DNA from: Candidatus Sulfidibacterium hydrothermale
Lineage (GTDB): Bacteria > Bacteroidota > Bacteroidia > Bacteroidales > F082
Direction: 5' to 3'
DNA length: 64,000 nt
Assembly: GCF_020149915.1 (NCBI RefSeq)
Contig: NZ_CP083760.1
Span: 682,001 to 746,000 of the forward strand
Part shown: positions 9,109-17,836 of the stretch, piece by piece
How the letters are laid out: the number at the start of each line of letters is the position of its first letter
Position numbering within the stretch: position 1 is the first letter of the stretch
The notes under the pieces: generated by a model
Told to the model about the DNA's origin: nothing
Databases searched by the model: none
Seen by the model: the letters and a program-made list of their open reading frames with translations, nothing else
Made by a program: the position numbers and the translations under genes

Positions 9109-9501
9109 TTATTTCTTGAAGTTCAATACGTTTCTGTCTTCTCCGGCTTTCCATTCCGAGAGGATCAAGTCTGTTTTTTGTTGTAAAACCGACAGACTTT
9201 GTGCGATTTCCGGATCATTCATCATGATGCAGACAAACTGTTTGCGGATTCGTTTGATGTTGGGGCCAAATACCTTGGAAACCACCACTTGAACGCCTTC
9301 TTTTTTTAATAGCTGGGCAATTCCTTTGGCTTTTTCCGGATCGGCATGTCTTTTTTCTTCTTTGGGCGGGTTAATTACGCGTTTCAAAAATTGCGACCCA
9401 TCAGGTGTGATCTTGTACAAGTCAAAATAACGGGCATCTCCCGAATGTTTATCTACATAAGTTTTTCCGTCATCGGTTGAAAAAGCGGCAATAATTTCCA
9501 T
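9109..9501 (-). CDS. NifX/NifB-type dinitrogenase Fe-Mo cofactor-binding-fold protein
   Basis: 130 residues with the small NifX-like fold: MEIIAAFSTDDGKTY at the start, a central HSGDARYFDLYKI stretch and, near 75-95, VQVVVSKVFGPNIKRI. Members bind iron-sulfur or metal clusters; many non-diazotrophs carry such solo proteins with unknown clients. No nif structural gene is present, so nitrogen fixation should not be inferred. A -7 box (TACCTTTG) lies just upstream. The family call is moderately strong and the function is unknown. Confidence 0.75.
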   Translation of the reverse strand: MEIIAAFSTDDGKTYVDKHSGDARYFDLYKITPDGSQFLKRVINPPKEEKRHADPEKAKGIAQLLKKEGVQVVVSKVFGPNIKRIRKQFVCIMMNDPEIAQSLSVLQQKTDLILSEWKAGEDRNVLNFKK

Positions 9502-9517
9502 GTGTTTTCTTTTGGGA

Positions 9518-9525
9518 CAAAGGTA
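9518..9525 (-). promoter_or_regulatory. -7 box of the NifX-like gene (TACCTTTG)
   Basis: Exact TAnnTTTG match on the minus strand, 17 bases before the start codon. Confidence 0.55.
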
Positions 9526-9542
9526 AAATTTTCGGGAATTTC

Positions 9543-10622
9543 TCAGGGGTTAAAAATTTCCATAGCAGGCAAGGCCTGGTTGTTAAAATCAAAAAGGGCA
9601 AGGTTCTCCCATGGGGAACCAATAACAGAATCTGTTTTCTTAATGGTAACCCATTCGGGCTCCCAATAACAAAAACCACCACCATAGGCGTTTGTTTCGG
9701 TAAGATGTCGCAGCTGTTGTAAAAAATCTTTTTGTCCGGTTTCGGTTGCCGGAAATGCCGAAATGAGCTGGGCGGTATTTCCTACAACATTGTTTGTATT
9801 GTCGTTCCATAAAAGAGTAAACGGATAAGCTGTTTCGGCAATGATAACCGGTTTTTGGTAGGTGTTTGAAAGATAATTTACTACATTTTGCAGTGTGTCA
9901 AGTGATTTTCCGTGCCACCAGGGATAGTAAGATAATCCGATGATATCGTAATCTATTTTTTGTTTTTTCAGAAAAGCAAAAAAGTTTTCCGCATTTCGGT
10001 ATCCGGCGTAATGAATCATGATTTGTGTGGCAGAATCTGTTTCTCTTACGGCATCAATTCCGGCTTGTATCAGTGTGGTAAAGTTGTAAGGATTTGTAAT
10101 ATGTCCGTCCGGCCACAGTAATCCGTTATTAATTTCATTTCCAATTTCGATATATTCCGGTTCAATTTTTGTCATTACGGTTTTGGTATAAAAAAATACA
10201 CTGTCCCGAAGTTGCTGAAAATCCAGGTTTTGCCAGGTCGCTGGTTTGGTTTGATGTGCCGGGTCGGCCCAGGTGTCCGAATAATGTACATCAAGCCATA
10301 CTTTTAACCCGTTGAGATGTATTTGTTGGGCAAAAGCAGTAACTTGCGTAAGGCTGCTGTTGAATAAAGAAGAAGGATGAACCAATAACCGTAATCGTAC
10401 TGTATTCATCCCGTTATTTTTAAAGATTTCGAGTGCCGGTTTTTCTTTTCCTGTCCGGTCAAAATAGTGGGCGCCCTGGTATTCCCATAATGGTAAAAAA
10501 GAAAGATCAGCCGCCCGGATAAATATCTGTTGGGACGGGGAAGCCGTTGGATTTGCTTTTTTACAGGCAGAAAAAAAAGATAAAAAAGTAAAAAGAATAA
10601 GAAACCGCTTTGAATTCGTCAT
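9543..10622 (-). CDS. Arabinogalactan endo-beta-1,4-galactanase, GH53 lipoprotein
   Basis: 359 residues. A lipoprotein signal ends in SFFSAC with Cys20, followed by KK, then one GH53 TIM-barrel domain. GH53 enzymes cut beta-1,4-galactan side chains of pectic arabinogalactan. The acid/base Glu is E163 in YIEIGNEINNG and the nucleophile is E263 in VIIAETAYPF; FIRAADLS, NTVRLRLLVHP, VWLDVHYSDTWADP and GLSYYPWWHG are family blocks. It is probably anchored in the outer membrane or facing the periplasm. No SusC/SusD pair is nearby, so it is not in a canonical polysaccharide locus. It lies upstream of the NifX-like gene on the same strand, with the M14 peptidase further upstream. Confidence 0.93.
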   Translation of the reverse strand: MTNSKRFLILFTFLSFFSACKKANPTASPSQQIFIRAADLSFLPLWEYQGAHYFDRTGKEKPALEIFKNNGMNTVRLRLLVHPSSLFNSSLTQVTAFAQQIHLNGLKVWLDVHYSDTWADPAHQTKPATWQNLDFQQLRDSVFFYTKTVMTKIEPEYIEIGNEINNGLLWPDGHITNPYNFTTLIQAGIDAVRETDSATQIMIHYAGYRNAENFFAFLKKQKIDYDIIGLSYYPWWHGKSLDTLQNVVNYLSNTYQKPVIIAETAYPFTLLWNDNTNNVVGNTAQLISAFPATETGQKDFLQQLRHLTETNAYGGGFCYWEPEWVTIKKTDSVIGSPWENLALFDFNNQALPAMEIFNP

Positions 10623-10706
10623 GGTTTTTTACCGGTTTGTTGCAGATCGTGTTAGTTGTTTATGCAGAAAAGAACGAAAAAGAAGCAGTAACCCGGGTTG
10701 CTGCTT

Positions 10707-11849
10707 TTATTGGTTGCTTTTTTCTAATTGATGAAGAAGTTGGTCGAAAACCGCTTTGCTTTTTTGCAAAACCTGTTGACGCCATTTTTTATCATCAGGG
10801 TAATATAACTGGCGGAAAGCTTCCAGTGTTTGTTTTTTACTTTCTTTGTTGGCATACCCATAATGGAATCCGCGGTTTTCATTTATCATAATCCGCAGCG
10901 ATTCAAGGCTCTTTCGCACTTTGATGTTATCAAAAGTACCAAATTCCCAGGCTATGGGTAAAACGGTTACTTTTTCTTCTGTACATCTTTGAAAAAGAAA
11001 TTCAAATAAAGAACCGGAGATCTTATAGAAATCACCGCTGTCTTTATCTGCCGCTTCAATTTTTTCGGTGGGGTATAATTTTCGGAGTTGTTCCAAAACA
11101 GCCGGATTGGGATATTGATCCATGCCGATAAGATGCAACCGGCCCCGGTAACCATATCCGGTGTGTAAGTCGATTAAAACAAGCCTTTTGTGGCCTTTTG
11201 CAAACCGGCAGGTGATTTGTTCCATGATGGTTTTTTGCGGTTCAAAAGCTTTCCCTCCAAAGAAGATCCCTTTTTCGTGGTGATATTGTCCTTGTAAAAT
11301 TGCCTGCCGGAATGTTTTGATTCCTTTTTTTTGAATTTGTCGCATCGTCTTTAGAAAAAACCGGAGGTTTTCGGCCGGTTTCTTTCGGTAAAGGCCGGAT
11401 GGATTTAATAGTTCGTTGAGCTCGGCATACGCCTGGTTTTCGGTTTCAAAAAGTTTATCCGAAAGCGCAAAGTTTCGGTTTAAGTCAACATTTCGCGAAG
11501 TAACCCGCCTAAAATATTTTTGTCCGTAAGGGTTAACGCTATGAACAAAAAGAAAAGAAGAATGAGCAATTATTTTTTCATCGGGCAGAATAAATTCATT
11601 TAAAAACAGTTGCTGAATTGCCGATCCGGTGTAGGCTTCAATGCCGTGTACGCCGGAAGTAACCATCACCAGATTTTCAGCATGGTTTGTAGCCGGAAGG
11701 TAAATCAGGTCGATAAACAAACCCTCTTCGTTTTCACGATCGATGGCAAAAGAATCAGTAATGGCATTTGGATACTTTTCGCGTAACCGGGCTGCGCTGT
11801 TCAAAAAAGCTTTTCGCGATGTTTCGTATGTGTCGTTAAAGTAGTTCAT
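10707..11849 (-). CDS. M14-type zinc carboxypeptidase-like protein (DUF2817)
   Basis: 380 residues, no signal peptide. The DUF2817 branch of the M14 fold is recognisable from VMVTSGVHGIEAYTGSA with zinc ligands H68 and E71, VHSVNPYGQKYFRRV, NVDLNRNF, and LIDLHTGYGYRG, which supplies the third ligand His. A late Glu in PIAWEFGTFD may be the general base. It probably hydrolyses a peptide-like or amide bond; the substrate is not known. It starts 31 bases after the stop of the ROK kinase gene on the same strand, so the ROK, M14 and GH53 genes may be one transcript. Confidence 0.85.
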   Translation of the reverse strand: MNYFNDTYETSRKAFLNSAARLREKYPNAITDSFAIDRENEEGLFIDLIYLPATNHAENLVMVTSGVHGIEAYTGSAIQQLFLNEFILPDEKIIAHSSFLFVHSVNPYGQKYFRRVTSRNVDLNRNFALSDKLFETENQAYAELNELLNPSGLYRKKPAENLRFFLKTMRQIQKKGIKTFRQAILQGQYHHEKGIFFGGKAFEPQKTIMEQITCRFAKGHKRLVLIDLHTGYGYRGRLHLIGMDQYPNPAVLEQLRKLYPTEKIEAADKDSGDFYKISGSLFEFLFQRCTEEKVTVLPIAWEFGTFDNIKVRKSLESLRIMINENRGFHYGYANKESKKQTLEAFRQLYYPDDKKWRQQVLQKSKAVFDQLLHQLEKSNQ

Positions 11850-11880
11850 TGTAGAGGGATTTTGATAAAGATGTATTTTG

Positions 11881-12954
11881 CTATGTCAGTTTTGACACGG
11901 CGTAAGCATAAGCTCCTTCGGCTACGGCTTCACTGGTTCCCAACCGGGTAATTCCTACAGCAATTTTTTTATGCGGATGGTAAATTTGTGTTTCCTCCGA
12001 ATAAGGAACCTTAATCGTAATGGATTCGTCTTTCAAGAAAGCGGCTTTTTCTTTTTCGTCTTCCCAGTTAAAAGCATTTAATTCCATTCGCGGAACCAGT
12101 GTATTATCCTTTTTTATAAATGTGCTGTTCATCTGTTTGATGGTGGACGGAAGAAACAGCGGAAAAGCGCCGGAAAGTCCGCCGCCAATTACCACACAAC
12201 CGTCAGTAAGACTCACGGCATTGGCCAGGGCATCGCCCAGCACCTGTCCGAATTTACTCCAGGCTTGTTGTGCTGCTTCGCGGTTACCGGGTTTTTGTCC
12301 GTTACCGATCTGAAAGATTTCGAACGGTTCGGGCGTTTCTTCAAAAGTTATCCCGCTATAATCGGAAAACAGGTGCCGGATACCGCGGATGCTGAGTATT
12401 TCTTCCACACTTTCTTCGCGCCGGATAAAGTTGCTGAAGCGGTTGATTTCGGCAGCAGCCGAATTATCCCCGCTGAAAAGCTGCTCATTTACAACTATTC
12501 CGCCTCCGAAGCCGGTTCCAAGCGTAACCCCCAGTAAATTTTTGTATTTTTTTTTGCTTTGTTCGTTAATTTCGGGCAGCAATCCGCTGATGGCTTCTCC
12601 CAGCGCAAACAAGTCCCCGTCGTTATTGATAAATACCGGAATATGGAATTTGTTTTCGAGCATTTTGGCTAAAGGAACGCCGCCACGAAAAAACGGAAGA
12701 TTTTCCAGGTCGCCGATAATGCCGGCTTCATAATCAGCCGGGCCGGGAAAACAAAAACTGATGGCATCGGCTTTTGTTCCGGTTTTTTCCTGTAAAAGCG
12801 AAAATCCGTGAAAGATCTTTTGGATAAAATCATCCAGATTTTCCGATGGTGCCGGAAGGTTAACTTTTTCCTGGAGAATCTGGTTGTTCTGAACTGCCGA
12901 AAAAACCAGATTGGTTCCGCCGGCATCCAAAGTAAGTATTGTTGTTTTTCCCAT
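11881..12954 (-). CDS. ROK-family sugar kinase (glucokinase-like)
   Basis: 357 residues with an ASKHA fold: phosphate loop LTLDAGGTNLVFS at the start, the catalytic region VFINNDGDLFALGE, the second phosphate motif GVTLGTGFGGGIVV and adenosine motif VVIGGGLSGAFPLF. It most likely phosphorylates glucose or another hexose. The usual ROK zinc site (CxCGxxGCxE), expected after GTGFGGGIV, is absent; that stretch reads AAAEINRFSNF. A long insert is present before the C-terminus. The gene opens the minus block that continues into the M14 and GH53 genes, is divergent from pfkA, and has its own -7 box. Sugar specificity is uncertain. Confidence 0.87.
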   Translation of the reverse strand: MGKTTILTLDAGGTNLVFSAVQNNQILQEKVNLPAPSENLDDFIQKIFHGFSLLQEKTGTKADAISFCFPGPADYEAGIIGDLENLPFFRGGVPLAKMLENKFHIPVFINNDGDLFALGEAISGLLPEINEQSKKKYKNLLGVTLGTGFGGGIVVNEQLFSGDNSAAAEINRFSNFIRREESVEEILSIRGIRHLFSDYSGITFEETPEPFEIFQIGNGQKPGNREAAQQAWSKFGQVLGDALANAVSLTDGCVVIGGGLSGAFPLFLPSTIKQMNSTFIKKDNTLVPRMELNAFNWEDEKEKAAFLKDESITIKVPYSEETQIYHPHKKIAVGITRLGTSEAVAEGAYAYAVSKLT

Positions 12955-12976
12955 AATTATTCTGTGCTTTCAAAAT

Positions 12977-12984
12977 CAAAAATA
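12977..12984 (-). promoter_or_regulatory. -7 box of the ROK kinase gene (TATTTTTG)
   Basis: TAnnTTTG match on the minus strand, 23 bases before the start codon. Confidence 0.55.
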
Positions 12985-13172
12985 AAGAAAAAACCCTGAC
13001 CAGAAAATCTTTGGCTGTTTTTTATGGCCGGCTTTTGTTTTTTGATAAAGCCGGCAATGCAAAAAGGTTTTCTCAAACGTTTGTATTCCCTGTTATCTTT
13101 TGTTTGCTGTTCTGAAAGGGCGGATGGACCCGGCCGGAAGTGGACTTCCCGTGATAAGTGCCCGATATTGGT

Positions 13173-13180
13173 TATTTTTG
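13173..13180 (+). promoter_or_regulatory. -7 box of pfkA (TATTTTTG)
   Basis: TAnnTTTG match about 50 bases before the pfkA start, in the divergent ROK-pfkA gap (12955-13229), which otherwise holds nothing recognisable. Confidence 0.5.
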
Positions 13181-13229
13181 TGCCCTTAGAAACAGGAAAT
13201 AAAATAACCGGAATAAAAAAACAGATCAA

Positions 13230-14330
13230 ATGAAGAGAGTACTGATAGCTACAGGGGGCGGCGACTGCCCCGGATTAAATGCCGTAATTCGTGCCATTGT
13301 TCACCGGGCTTCGCAGGAAAAAGACTGGGAAGTTTTGGGAAGCATTCAGGCGTTTAACGGAATTCTTTGGGAACCTACCGAAGTAGTGGTACTGGATAAT
13401 GAAAAAGTAAAAGGAATTCATTTCCAGGGAGGAACCATTATTGAAACCACCAATAAAGGCGGCCCGTTTGCCTGGCCGGTTAAAAATAAAAAAGGAGAAT
13501 GGGAATATGTTGACCGTTCGGAAGAAATGATTCGTAAACTGCAGATCATGCATGTGGATGCTGTGATCAATATTGGCGGTGACGGATCACAACGAATTTC
13601 AGAAGCACTTTACCGCAAGGGGCTGAATATTATCGGGGTTCCCAAAACCATTGATAATGATTTGTCTTCAACCGACTCTACATTTGGTTTTCAAACTGCC
13701 GTGGAGGTTGCCACGGAAGCCGTCGATAAGTTAGTGACTACGGCTGCCAGCCATAATCGTGTTTTTGTGCTGGAAGTAATGGGTCGCGAAGCCGGCTGGA
13801 TAGCCATGAATGCGGCTGTGGCTGGAGGAGCTGATGTGTGCCTGATTCCGGAAATGCCTTATGATATTGAAGCAGTAAAAGATGCCCTTGAAAAACGTTT
13901 TGTCCACGATCGTGGATTTGCCGTGGTGGTGATTGCCGAAGGGGCTTACCCGAAAGGGGGAAAAATGGTGGTGCAGGAAAACGATGAAATCGGATATGAA
14001 AATCCCAAGCTGGGCGGTATCAGCGGGGTTTTGATCAATCAGCTGAAAAAGGCCGGTTTCCAGCACGATATGCGTCAGACGGTTTTGGGCCATTTACAGC
14101 GTGGCGGCGTTCCCATTGCTTACGACCGGGTACTCTCGGCACAATTTGGGGTAAAAGCCTTTGAAATGGTGCTGAACGAAGAATATGGCAAAATGGTGGC
14201 TTATCGTCATCCTGACTTTATTGCCGTTCCGCTGAAAGATGCGATTGCCAAACCCAATTTGGTAACACCGGATAATGCACTGGTGAAAACAGTAAAAGGA
14301 TTGGGAATTTCTTTGGGACAAAAAGAATAA
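13230..14330 (+). CDS. pfkA: 6-phosphofructokinase, group III-like (mixed Gly/Lys signature)
   Basis: 366 residues of the PfkA superfamily; phosphorylates fructose 6-phosphate to the 1,6-bisphosphate in glycolysis. The start has TGGGDCPGLNAVIRA. The phosphoryl-donor site reads INIGGDGS with Gly119 (E. coli Gly104, the ATP-type residue), while PKTIDNDL has Lys139 (E. coli Gly124; Lys is common in PPi enzymes). Catalytic Asp142 is present, as are MGREAGWIA and GHLQRGGVP. This combination is typical of ATP-using group III enzymes, but the donor is not certain from sequence. The gene has its own -7 box, and gcvH follows with a separate promoter. Confidence 0.93.
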   Translation: MKRVLIATGGGDCPGLNAVIRAIVHRASQEKDWEVLGSIQAFNGILWEPTEVVVLDNEKVKGIHFQGGTIIETTNKGGPFAWPVKNKKGEWEYVDRSEEMIRKLQIMHVDAVINIGGDGSQRISEALYRKGLNIIGVPKTIDNDLSSTDSTFGFQTAVEVATEAVDKLVTTAASHNRVFVLEVMGREAGWIAMNAAVAGGADVCLIPEMPYDIEAVKDALEKRFVHDRGFAVVVIAEGAYPKGGKMVVQENDEIGYENPKLGGISGVLINQLKKAGFQHDMRQTVLGHLQRGGVPIAYDRVLSAQFGVKAFEMVLNEEYGKMVAYRHPDFIAVPLKDAIAKPNLVTPDNALVKTVKGLGISLGQKE

Positions 14331-14378
14331 TTTTTTAAATGCTTTGAAAAAAGTCCGTTAACGGAAATAATTTTAATG

Positions 14379-14386
14379 TAAATTTG
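14379..14386 (+). promoter_or_regulatory. -7 box of gcvH (TAAATTTG)
   Basis: Exact TAnnTTTG match 19 bases before the gcvH start. Confidence 0.6.
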
Positions 14387-14405
14387 AGCCGTTATTTAAA
14401 AATTA

Positions 14406-14792
14406 ATGGACATGAACATTCCCGAAAATTTAAAGTATTCAAAAGACCACGAATGGCTGAAGATTGAAGGTGACGAAGCTTACGTGGGGATTACTGATTT
14501 TGCCCAGAACGAATTGGGCGATATTGTTTTTGTTGAGGTGGAAACCGTTGACGAAACATTGGAAAAAGAAGAAACTTTCGGCACCGTAGAAGCTGTGAAA
14601 ACAGTTTCTGATCTGCTTCTTCCGGTAGGAGGTACCATTCTTGAGTTTAACGAGAAGCTGGAAGATGAACCCGAGCTCATCAATAAAGATCCTTACGGCG
14701 ATGGCTGGATTATTAAAATTAAGCTGACCAACCCGGATGAAGTGAATGATTTGATGGATGCTGATGCGTATAAAGCTTTAACCGAATCTTAG
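14406..14792 (+). CDS. gcvH: Glycine cleavage system H protein
   Basis: 128 residues, the standard H-protein length. It carries the lipoyl arm that shuttles the aminomethyl group between the P, T and L proteins. The lipoylation site is Lys65 in [17 protein letters not shown]; other blocks are [20 protein letters not shown] at the N-terminus and [12 protein letters not shown] near the C-terminus. The ATG at 14412 is an alternative start two codons downstream. P, T and L genes are not in the window. The VanZ-like gene follows with 12 bases between stop and start. Confidence 0.97.
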   Translation: MDMNIPENLKYSKDHEWLKIEGDEAYVGITDFAQNELGDIVFVEVETVDETLEKEETFGTVEAVKTVSDLLLPVGGTILEFNEKLEDEPELINKDPYGDGWIIKIKLTNPDEVNDLMDADAYKALTES

Positions 14793-14804
14793 TTGCGTGG
14801 CGGT

Positions 14805-15218
14805 ATGCTAAAAAAATTGTGGCCGTCGTTGCTCTGGTCAATAGTCATTTTGTTACTTACCGGCCTGCCGGGAAATTATTTCCCCAAAGTAACTACCTTT
14901 TGGGATTGGCTGGAGCCAGACAAGGCAGTGCATCTTTTCATCTTTGGTGTATTGTCGTTTTTGATTCTTTTTGGCTACCGCGAGCAATATTTTAACCGGG
15001 AAAAGCGTTATATTTTTGGTATTGTTGCTGTTGTTGTAGCAGCACTGTACGGTTTGATTACGGAGTTGTTACAATATTATGTTTTTACCGGAAGAGACGG
15101 AAACCGGTTTGATTTTTTTGCCGATGCAGCAGGCGCCGTGATAGGGTGGCTGGTGTTTAGTTATCTGTATCGAAAAAAAATAAAGCATCATACTAACGAA
15201 ATAGAAGAATTTAATTAA
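14805..15218 (+). CDS. VanZ-like membrane protein
   Basis: 137 residues from the ATG at 14805; a TTG at 14793 directly after the gcvH stop would add four residues and is less likely. Four hydrophobic helices and the VanZ pattern are visible: PDKAVHLFIFGVLSFLILFG near 45-65, ITELLQYYVFTGRDGNRFDF near 90-108 and ADAAGAVIGW near 110. VanZ of the vancomycin cluster gives low-level teicoplanin resistance, but chromosomal homologues are widespread and of unknown role. It probably shares the gcvH transcript and leads into tonB. Confidence 0.83.
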   Translation: MLKKLWPSLLWSIVILLLTGLPGNYFPKVTTFWDWLEPDKAVHLFIFGVLSFLILFGYREQYFNREKRYIFGIVAVVVAALYGLITELLQYYVFTGRDGNRFDFFADAAGAVIGWLVFSYLYRKKIKHHTNEIEEFN

Positions 15219-15262
15219 TTTAGCGGCCGGAAAAAGTTATCCGAAAATTTAAATAAAGAACG

Positions 15263-15937
15263 ATGGAATCCAGAAAAACACCAAAAGCGGACCTCGAGAA
15301 CAAAAAAGCCATCTTTTTTGAGATCGGCCTGGTGATTGCCCTGGCTCTTGTTTTCTTTTCTTTTAACTATAAAAGTTATAAAGCAAGAACCGTCACGCTG
15401 ATTAAACAGCAGGTGCAAAACACCCCCGAGGAAATTGTCCCAATTACGGAACAGAAAGTAAAACCGCCTCCGCCACCTCCGCCTAAAGCGGTGACACAAA
15501 TTAAAATTGTGAACAACGACGTGAAGGTAAATGATAATGTGGATATTGATGTGGAAGCCGATATGAATACCGCGGTTTCTGATTATGTTCCGCCGGAAGA
15601 AGAAGATTCGGTACCTGAACAGCATATCTTCATGGTTGTGGAGCAGATGCCTAGTTTCCCGGGAGGGATGGGTGCCTTGATGAAATATCTGGCTACACAT
15701 ATTCATTATCCCGAACTGGCCAAAGAAAGTGGTATCCAGGGGCGTGTGTTTATCAACTTTGTGGTTGAACCCGATGGCTCGATCTCACATGTGAAAGTTC
15801 TCCGTGGTATCGGAGGCGGATGTGACGAAGAAGCTGTACGTGTGGTGAAAAGTATGCCTAAATGGATTCCCGGTAAACAGCGGGGAAAACCAGTACGGGT
15901 ATCTTTTAACCTTCCTGTGAAATTTACACTGGAATAA
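15263..15937 (+). CDS. TonB-family energy transducer
   Basis: 224 residues: a short cytoplasmic N-terminus, one membrane segment (about 17-38), a periplasmic spacer with a proline run PPPPPPPKAV near 70, and a C-terminal TonB domain (about 140-224) with YPELAKESGIQGRVFINFVV and RVVKSMPKWIPGKQRGKPV. It couples proton-motive force from ExbB/ExbD to outer-membrane receptors. The C-terminal half fits the Bacteroidota TonB type. No exbB/exbD or receptor is adjacent. A strong terminator follows that also serves uvrC. Confidence 0.9.
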   Translation: MESRKTPKADLENKKAIFFEIGLVIALALVFFSFNYKSYKARTVTLIKQQVQNTPEEIVPITEQKVKPPPPPPPKAVTQIKIVNNDVKVNDNVDIDVEADMNTAVSDYVPPEEEDSVPEQHIFMVVEQMPSFPGGMGALMKYLATHIHYPELAKESGIQGRVFINFVVEPDGSISHVKVLRGIGGGCDEEAVRVVKSMPKWIPGKQRGKPVRVSFNLPVKFTLE

Positions 15938-15955
15938 AAAGACAATTCGAATAAT

Positions 15956-15990
15956 AAAAAAGCTCTCCCGTAAAAGGAGAGCTTTTTTTT
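15956..15990. terminator. Bidirectional terminator between tonB and uvrC
   Basis: Stem AAAAAAGCTCTCC (15956-15968), 7-base loop and GGAGAGCTTTTTT (15976-15988). A T-run is present in both directions, and the uvrC stop lies on its edge. Confidence 0.9.
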
Positions 15991-17806
15991 ATGCCTTGTT
16001 TTCCGGATGAAAATGGTGATATACCAATGCGGCTTTTGCTTTTCCGATAACGGGAATCATCTCCTGCTCCGAAACGTCTTTGATCTTTTTCACCGATCGG
16101 AAATGCTGTAAAAGTTTTTGGGCTGTATCTTTTCCAATGCCTTTGATCGTTGTCAATTCGGATTTTAATGTGCCCTGCTGGCGTCGTTTGCGATGATGAG
16201 TAATCCCAAAACGGTGTGCCTCGTCGCGCAATTGCTGAATCACTTTCAGGGTAACTGATTTTTTATCAAGATACAACGGTAATGGATCTCCTGGAAAGTA
16301 AAGCTCTTCCAGCCTTTTGGCAATGCCGATGATGGCTATTTTCCGGTCGAGATTTAATTTTTTCAAACTTTTTACAGCTGCACTTAATTGTCCTTTGCCG
16401 CCGTCCACGACAATGAGCTGGGGAAGCGGAAGGTTTTCTTTCTGCAACCGGCCGTAACGCCGCAGGATAATTTCCTCCATGGAAGCAAAATCGTTGGGCC
16501 CTTCCACCGTTTTAATGTTGAAATGGCGGTATGCTTTTTTATTGGGCTTGGCTTTAACAAATTGTACCATGGAAGCTACCGGAAAAGTTCCCTGAAAGTT
16601 GGAATTGTCAAAACATTCGATGATCTCGGGCAGAACATCCAGCCGTAAATCCTGTTTCATCTTTTCCAGAATCCGCCGGCTATGTCTTTCCGGATCAACG
16701 AGCTCCTGTTGTTTTTGTTGCTCCATGCTGTAATACCGGGCATTTCTTTCACTCAGCTCCAAAAGTTGTTTTTTGTCTCCTTTTTTAGGGACGATGATTT
16801 TAATATCGGGCCATTGAACTTCGGGACGGAAAGGAACGATGATTTCTTTGGCATGACTGCCAAAACGTTGCCGGAAATCCGTAATGGCAAACGTCAGAAT
16901 TTCCTGTGGGGTTTCGTTCAGTTTCTTTTTTATTTCTACCGTGTGTGCCTGAACAATGGCGCCGTTCATCACCTTTAAAAAATTGACATAAGCTCTTTTT
17001 TCATCATTTAAAACAGAAAAAACATCCACATTGTTGATACGCGGATTCACGATGGTGGATTTGCTTTTGTAATTTTCCAGTATTTCCAGCTTTTCTTTTA
17101 CCAGCTGTGCATTTTCAAAATCCTCTTTTTGGGCATAATCCATCATTACCCGGCGCAAGGCTCCGATCACTTCGCTTAAATTTCCTTTGATGATCGACCG
17201 GATTTGGGCAATGGTTTCGGCGTAGGCTTCTTCCGATTGTTTGCCCACACAAGGAGCCATGCAATTGCCGAGATGATATTCCAGGCAAACTTTGAATTTT
17301 TTCTTTTGGATGTTCTTTGGCGAAAGGTTCAGTTTGCAGGTGCGTAAAGGATAGAGTTTTCTGATGATGTCCAACAGGGTTTTCATCATGCGTACGGAAG
17401 CATACGGGCCATAATATTCCGAACCGTCGTTAACAATATGCCGGGTGGCGAAAACCCGCGGAAAAGGCTCGTTTTTAATGCAAATCCAGGGGTAGGTTTT
17501 GTCATCTTTGAGCATGATGTTGTAGCGGGGCTGCAGCTTCTTGATCAGATTGTTTTCGAGCAACAACGCATCCAGTTCGGTTTCGGTTACAATGAAACGG
17601 ATATCCTGAATTTTTTTTACCAAAAGGCGAAGTTTCCCGCTGTCCGGTTCTTTGTTGAAATAGCTGGAAACCCTTTTTTTCAAGTTTTTGGCTTTTCCTA
17701 CGTATAAAATTTTCCCGTCTTTATCATAATACCGATAAACTCCCGGTTTTTCCGGAAGACTGCGTACCAAAGCAGAAAGGTTTTCCTGAAGTGTATTTTT
17801 TTTCAT
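15989..17806 (-). CDS. uvrC: UvrABC nuclease subunit C
   Basis: 605 residues, full length. UvrC makes both incisions in nucleotide excision repair with UvrB. GIY-YIG domain at the N-terminus (PGVYRYYDKDG, ILYVGKAKNLKKRVSSYF, about 20-50), Cys-rich segment near 155-190, UVR helix pair EDFENAQLVKEKLEILE (about 225), RNase H-like C-terminal nuclease with IECFDNSNFQGTFPVASMV and LIVVDGGKGQLSAA, then a terminal helix-hairpin-helix (TTIKGIGKDTAQKLL). It lies downstream of rsmA on the same strand with a 30-base gap that holds a -7 box. The stop is on the edge of the bidirectional terminator. Confidence 0.97.
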   Translation of the reverse strand: MKKNTLQENLSALVRSLPEKPGVYRYYDKDGKILYVGKAKNLKKRVSSYFNKEPDSGKLRLLVKKIQDIRFIVTETELDALLLENNLIKKLQPRYNIMLKDDKTYPWICIKNEPFPRVFATRHIVNDGSEYYGPYASVRMMKTLLDIIRKLYPLRTCKLNLSPKNIQKKKFKVCLEYHLGNCMAPCVGKQSEEAYAETIAQIRSIIKGNLSEVIGALRRVMMDYAQKEDFENAQLVKEKLEILENYKSKSTIVNPRINNVDVFSVLNDEKRAYVNFLKVMNGAIVQAHTVEIKKKLNETPQEILTFAITDFRQRFGSHAKEIIVPFRPEVQWPDIKIIVPKKGDKKQLLELSERNARYYSMEQQKQQELVDPERHSRRILEKMKQDLRLDVLPEIIECFDNSNFQGTFPVASMVQFVKAKPNKKAYRHFNIKTVEGPNDFASMEEIILRRYGRLQKENLPLPQLIVVDGGKGQLSAAVKSLKKLNLDRKIAIIGIAKRLEELYFPGDPLPLYLDKKSVTLKVIQQLRDEAHRFGITHHRKRRQQGTLKSELTTIKGIGKDTAQKLLQHFRSVKKIKDVSEQEMIPVIGKAKAALVYHHFHPENKA

Positions 17807-17825
17807 CAGCCACGGGATTTTTTGC

Positions 17826-17833
17826 CAAAAATA
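17826..17833 (-). promoter_or_regulatory. -7 box of uvrC (TATTTTTG)
   Basis: TAnnTTTG on the minus strand, 20 bases before the uvrC start, in the 30-base gap after rsmA. It would let uvrC be transcribed apart from serS-rsmA. Confidence 0.45.
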
Positions 17834-17836
17834 AGG

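Noticed and set aside
9100-9118. AT-only palindrome AAGAAATAA/TTATTTCTT as a terminator
   Set aside because: The stem has almost no G-C pairs and overlaps a stop codon, so it is probably composition.
9109-9501. Nitrogen-fixation gene
   Set aside because: Only a generic NifX-like fold is present. There are no nifH, nifD, nifK or nifB genes near it.
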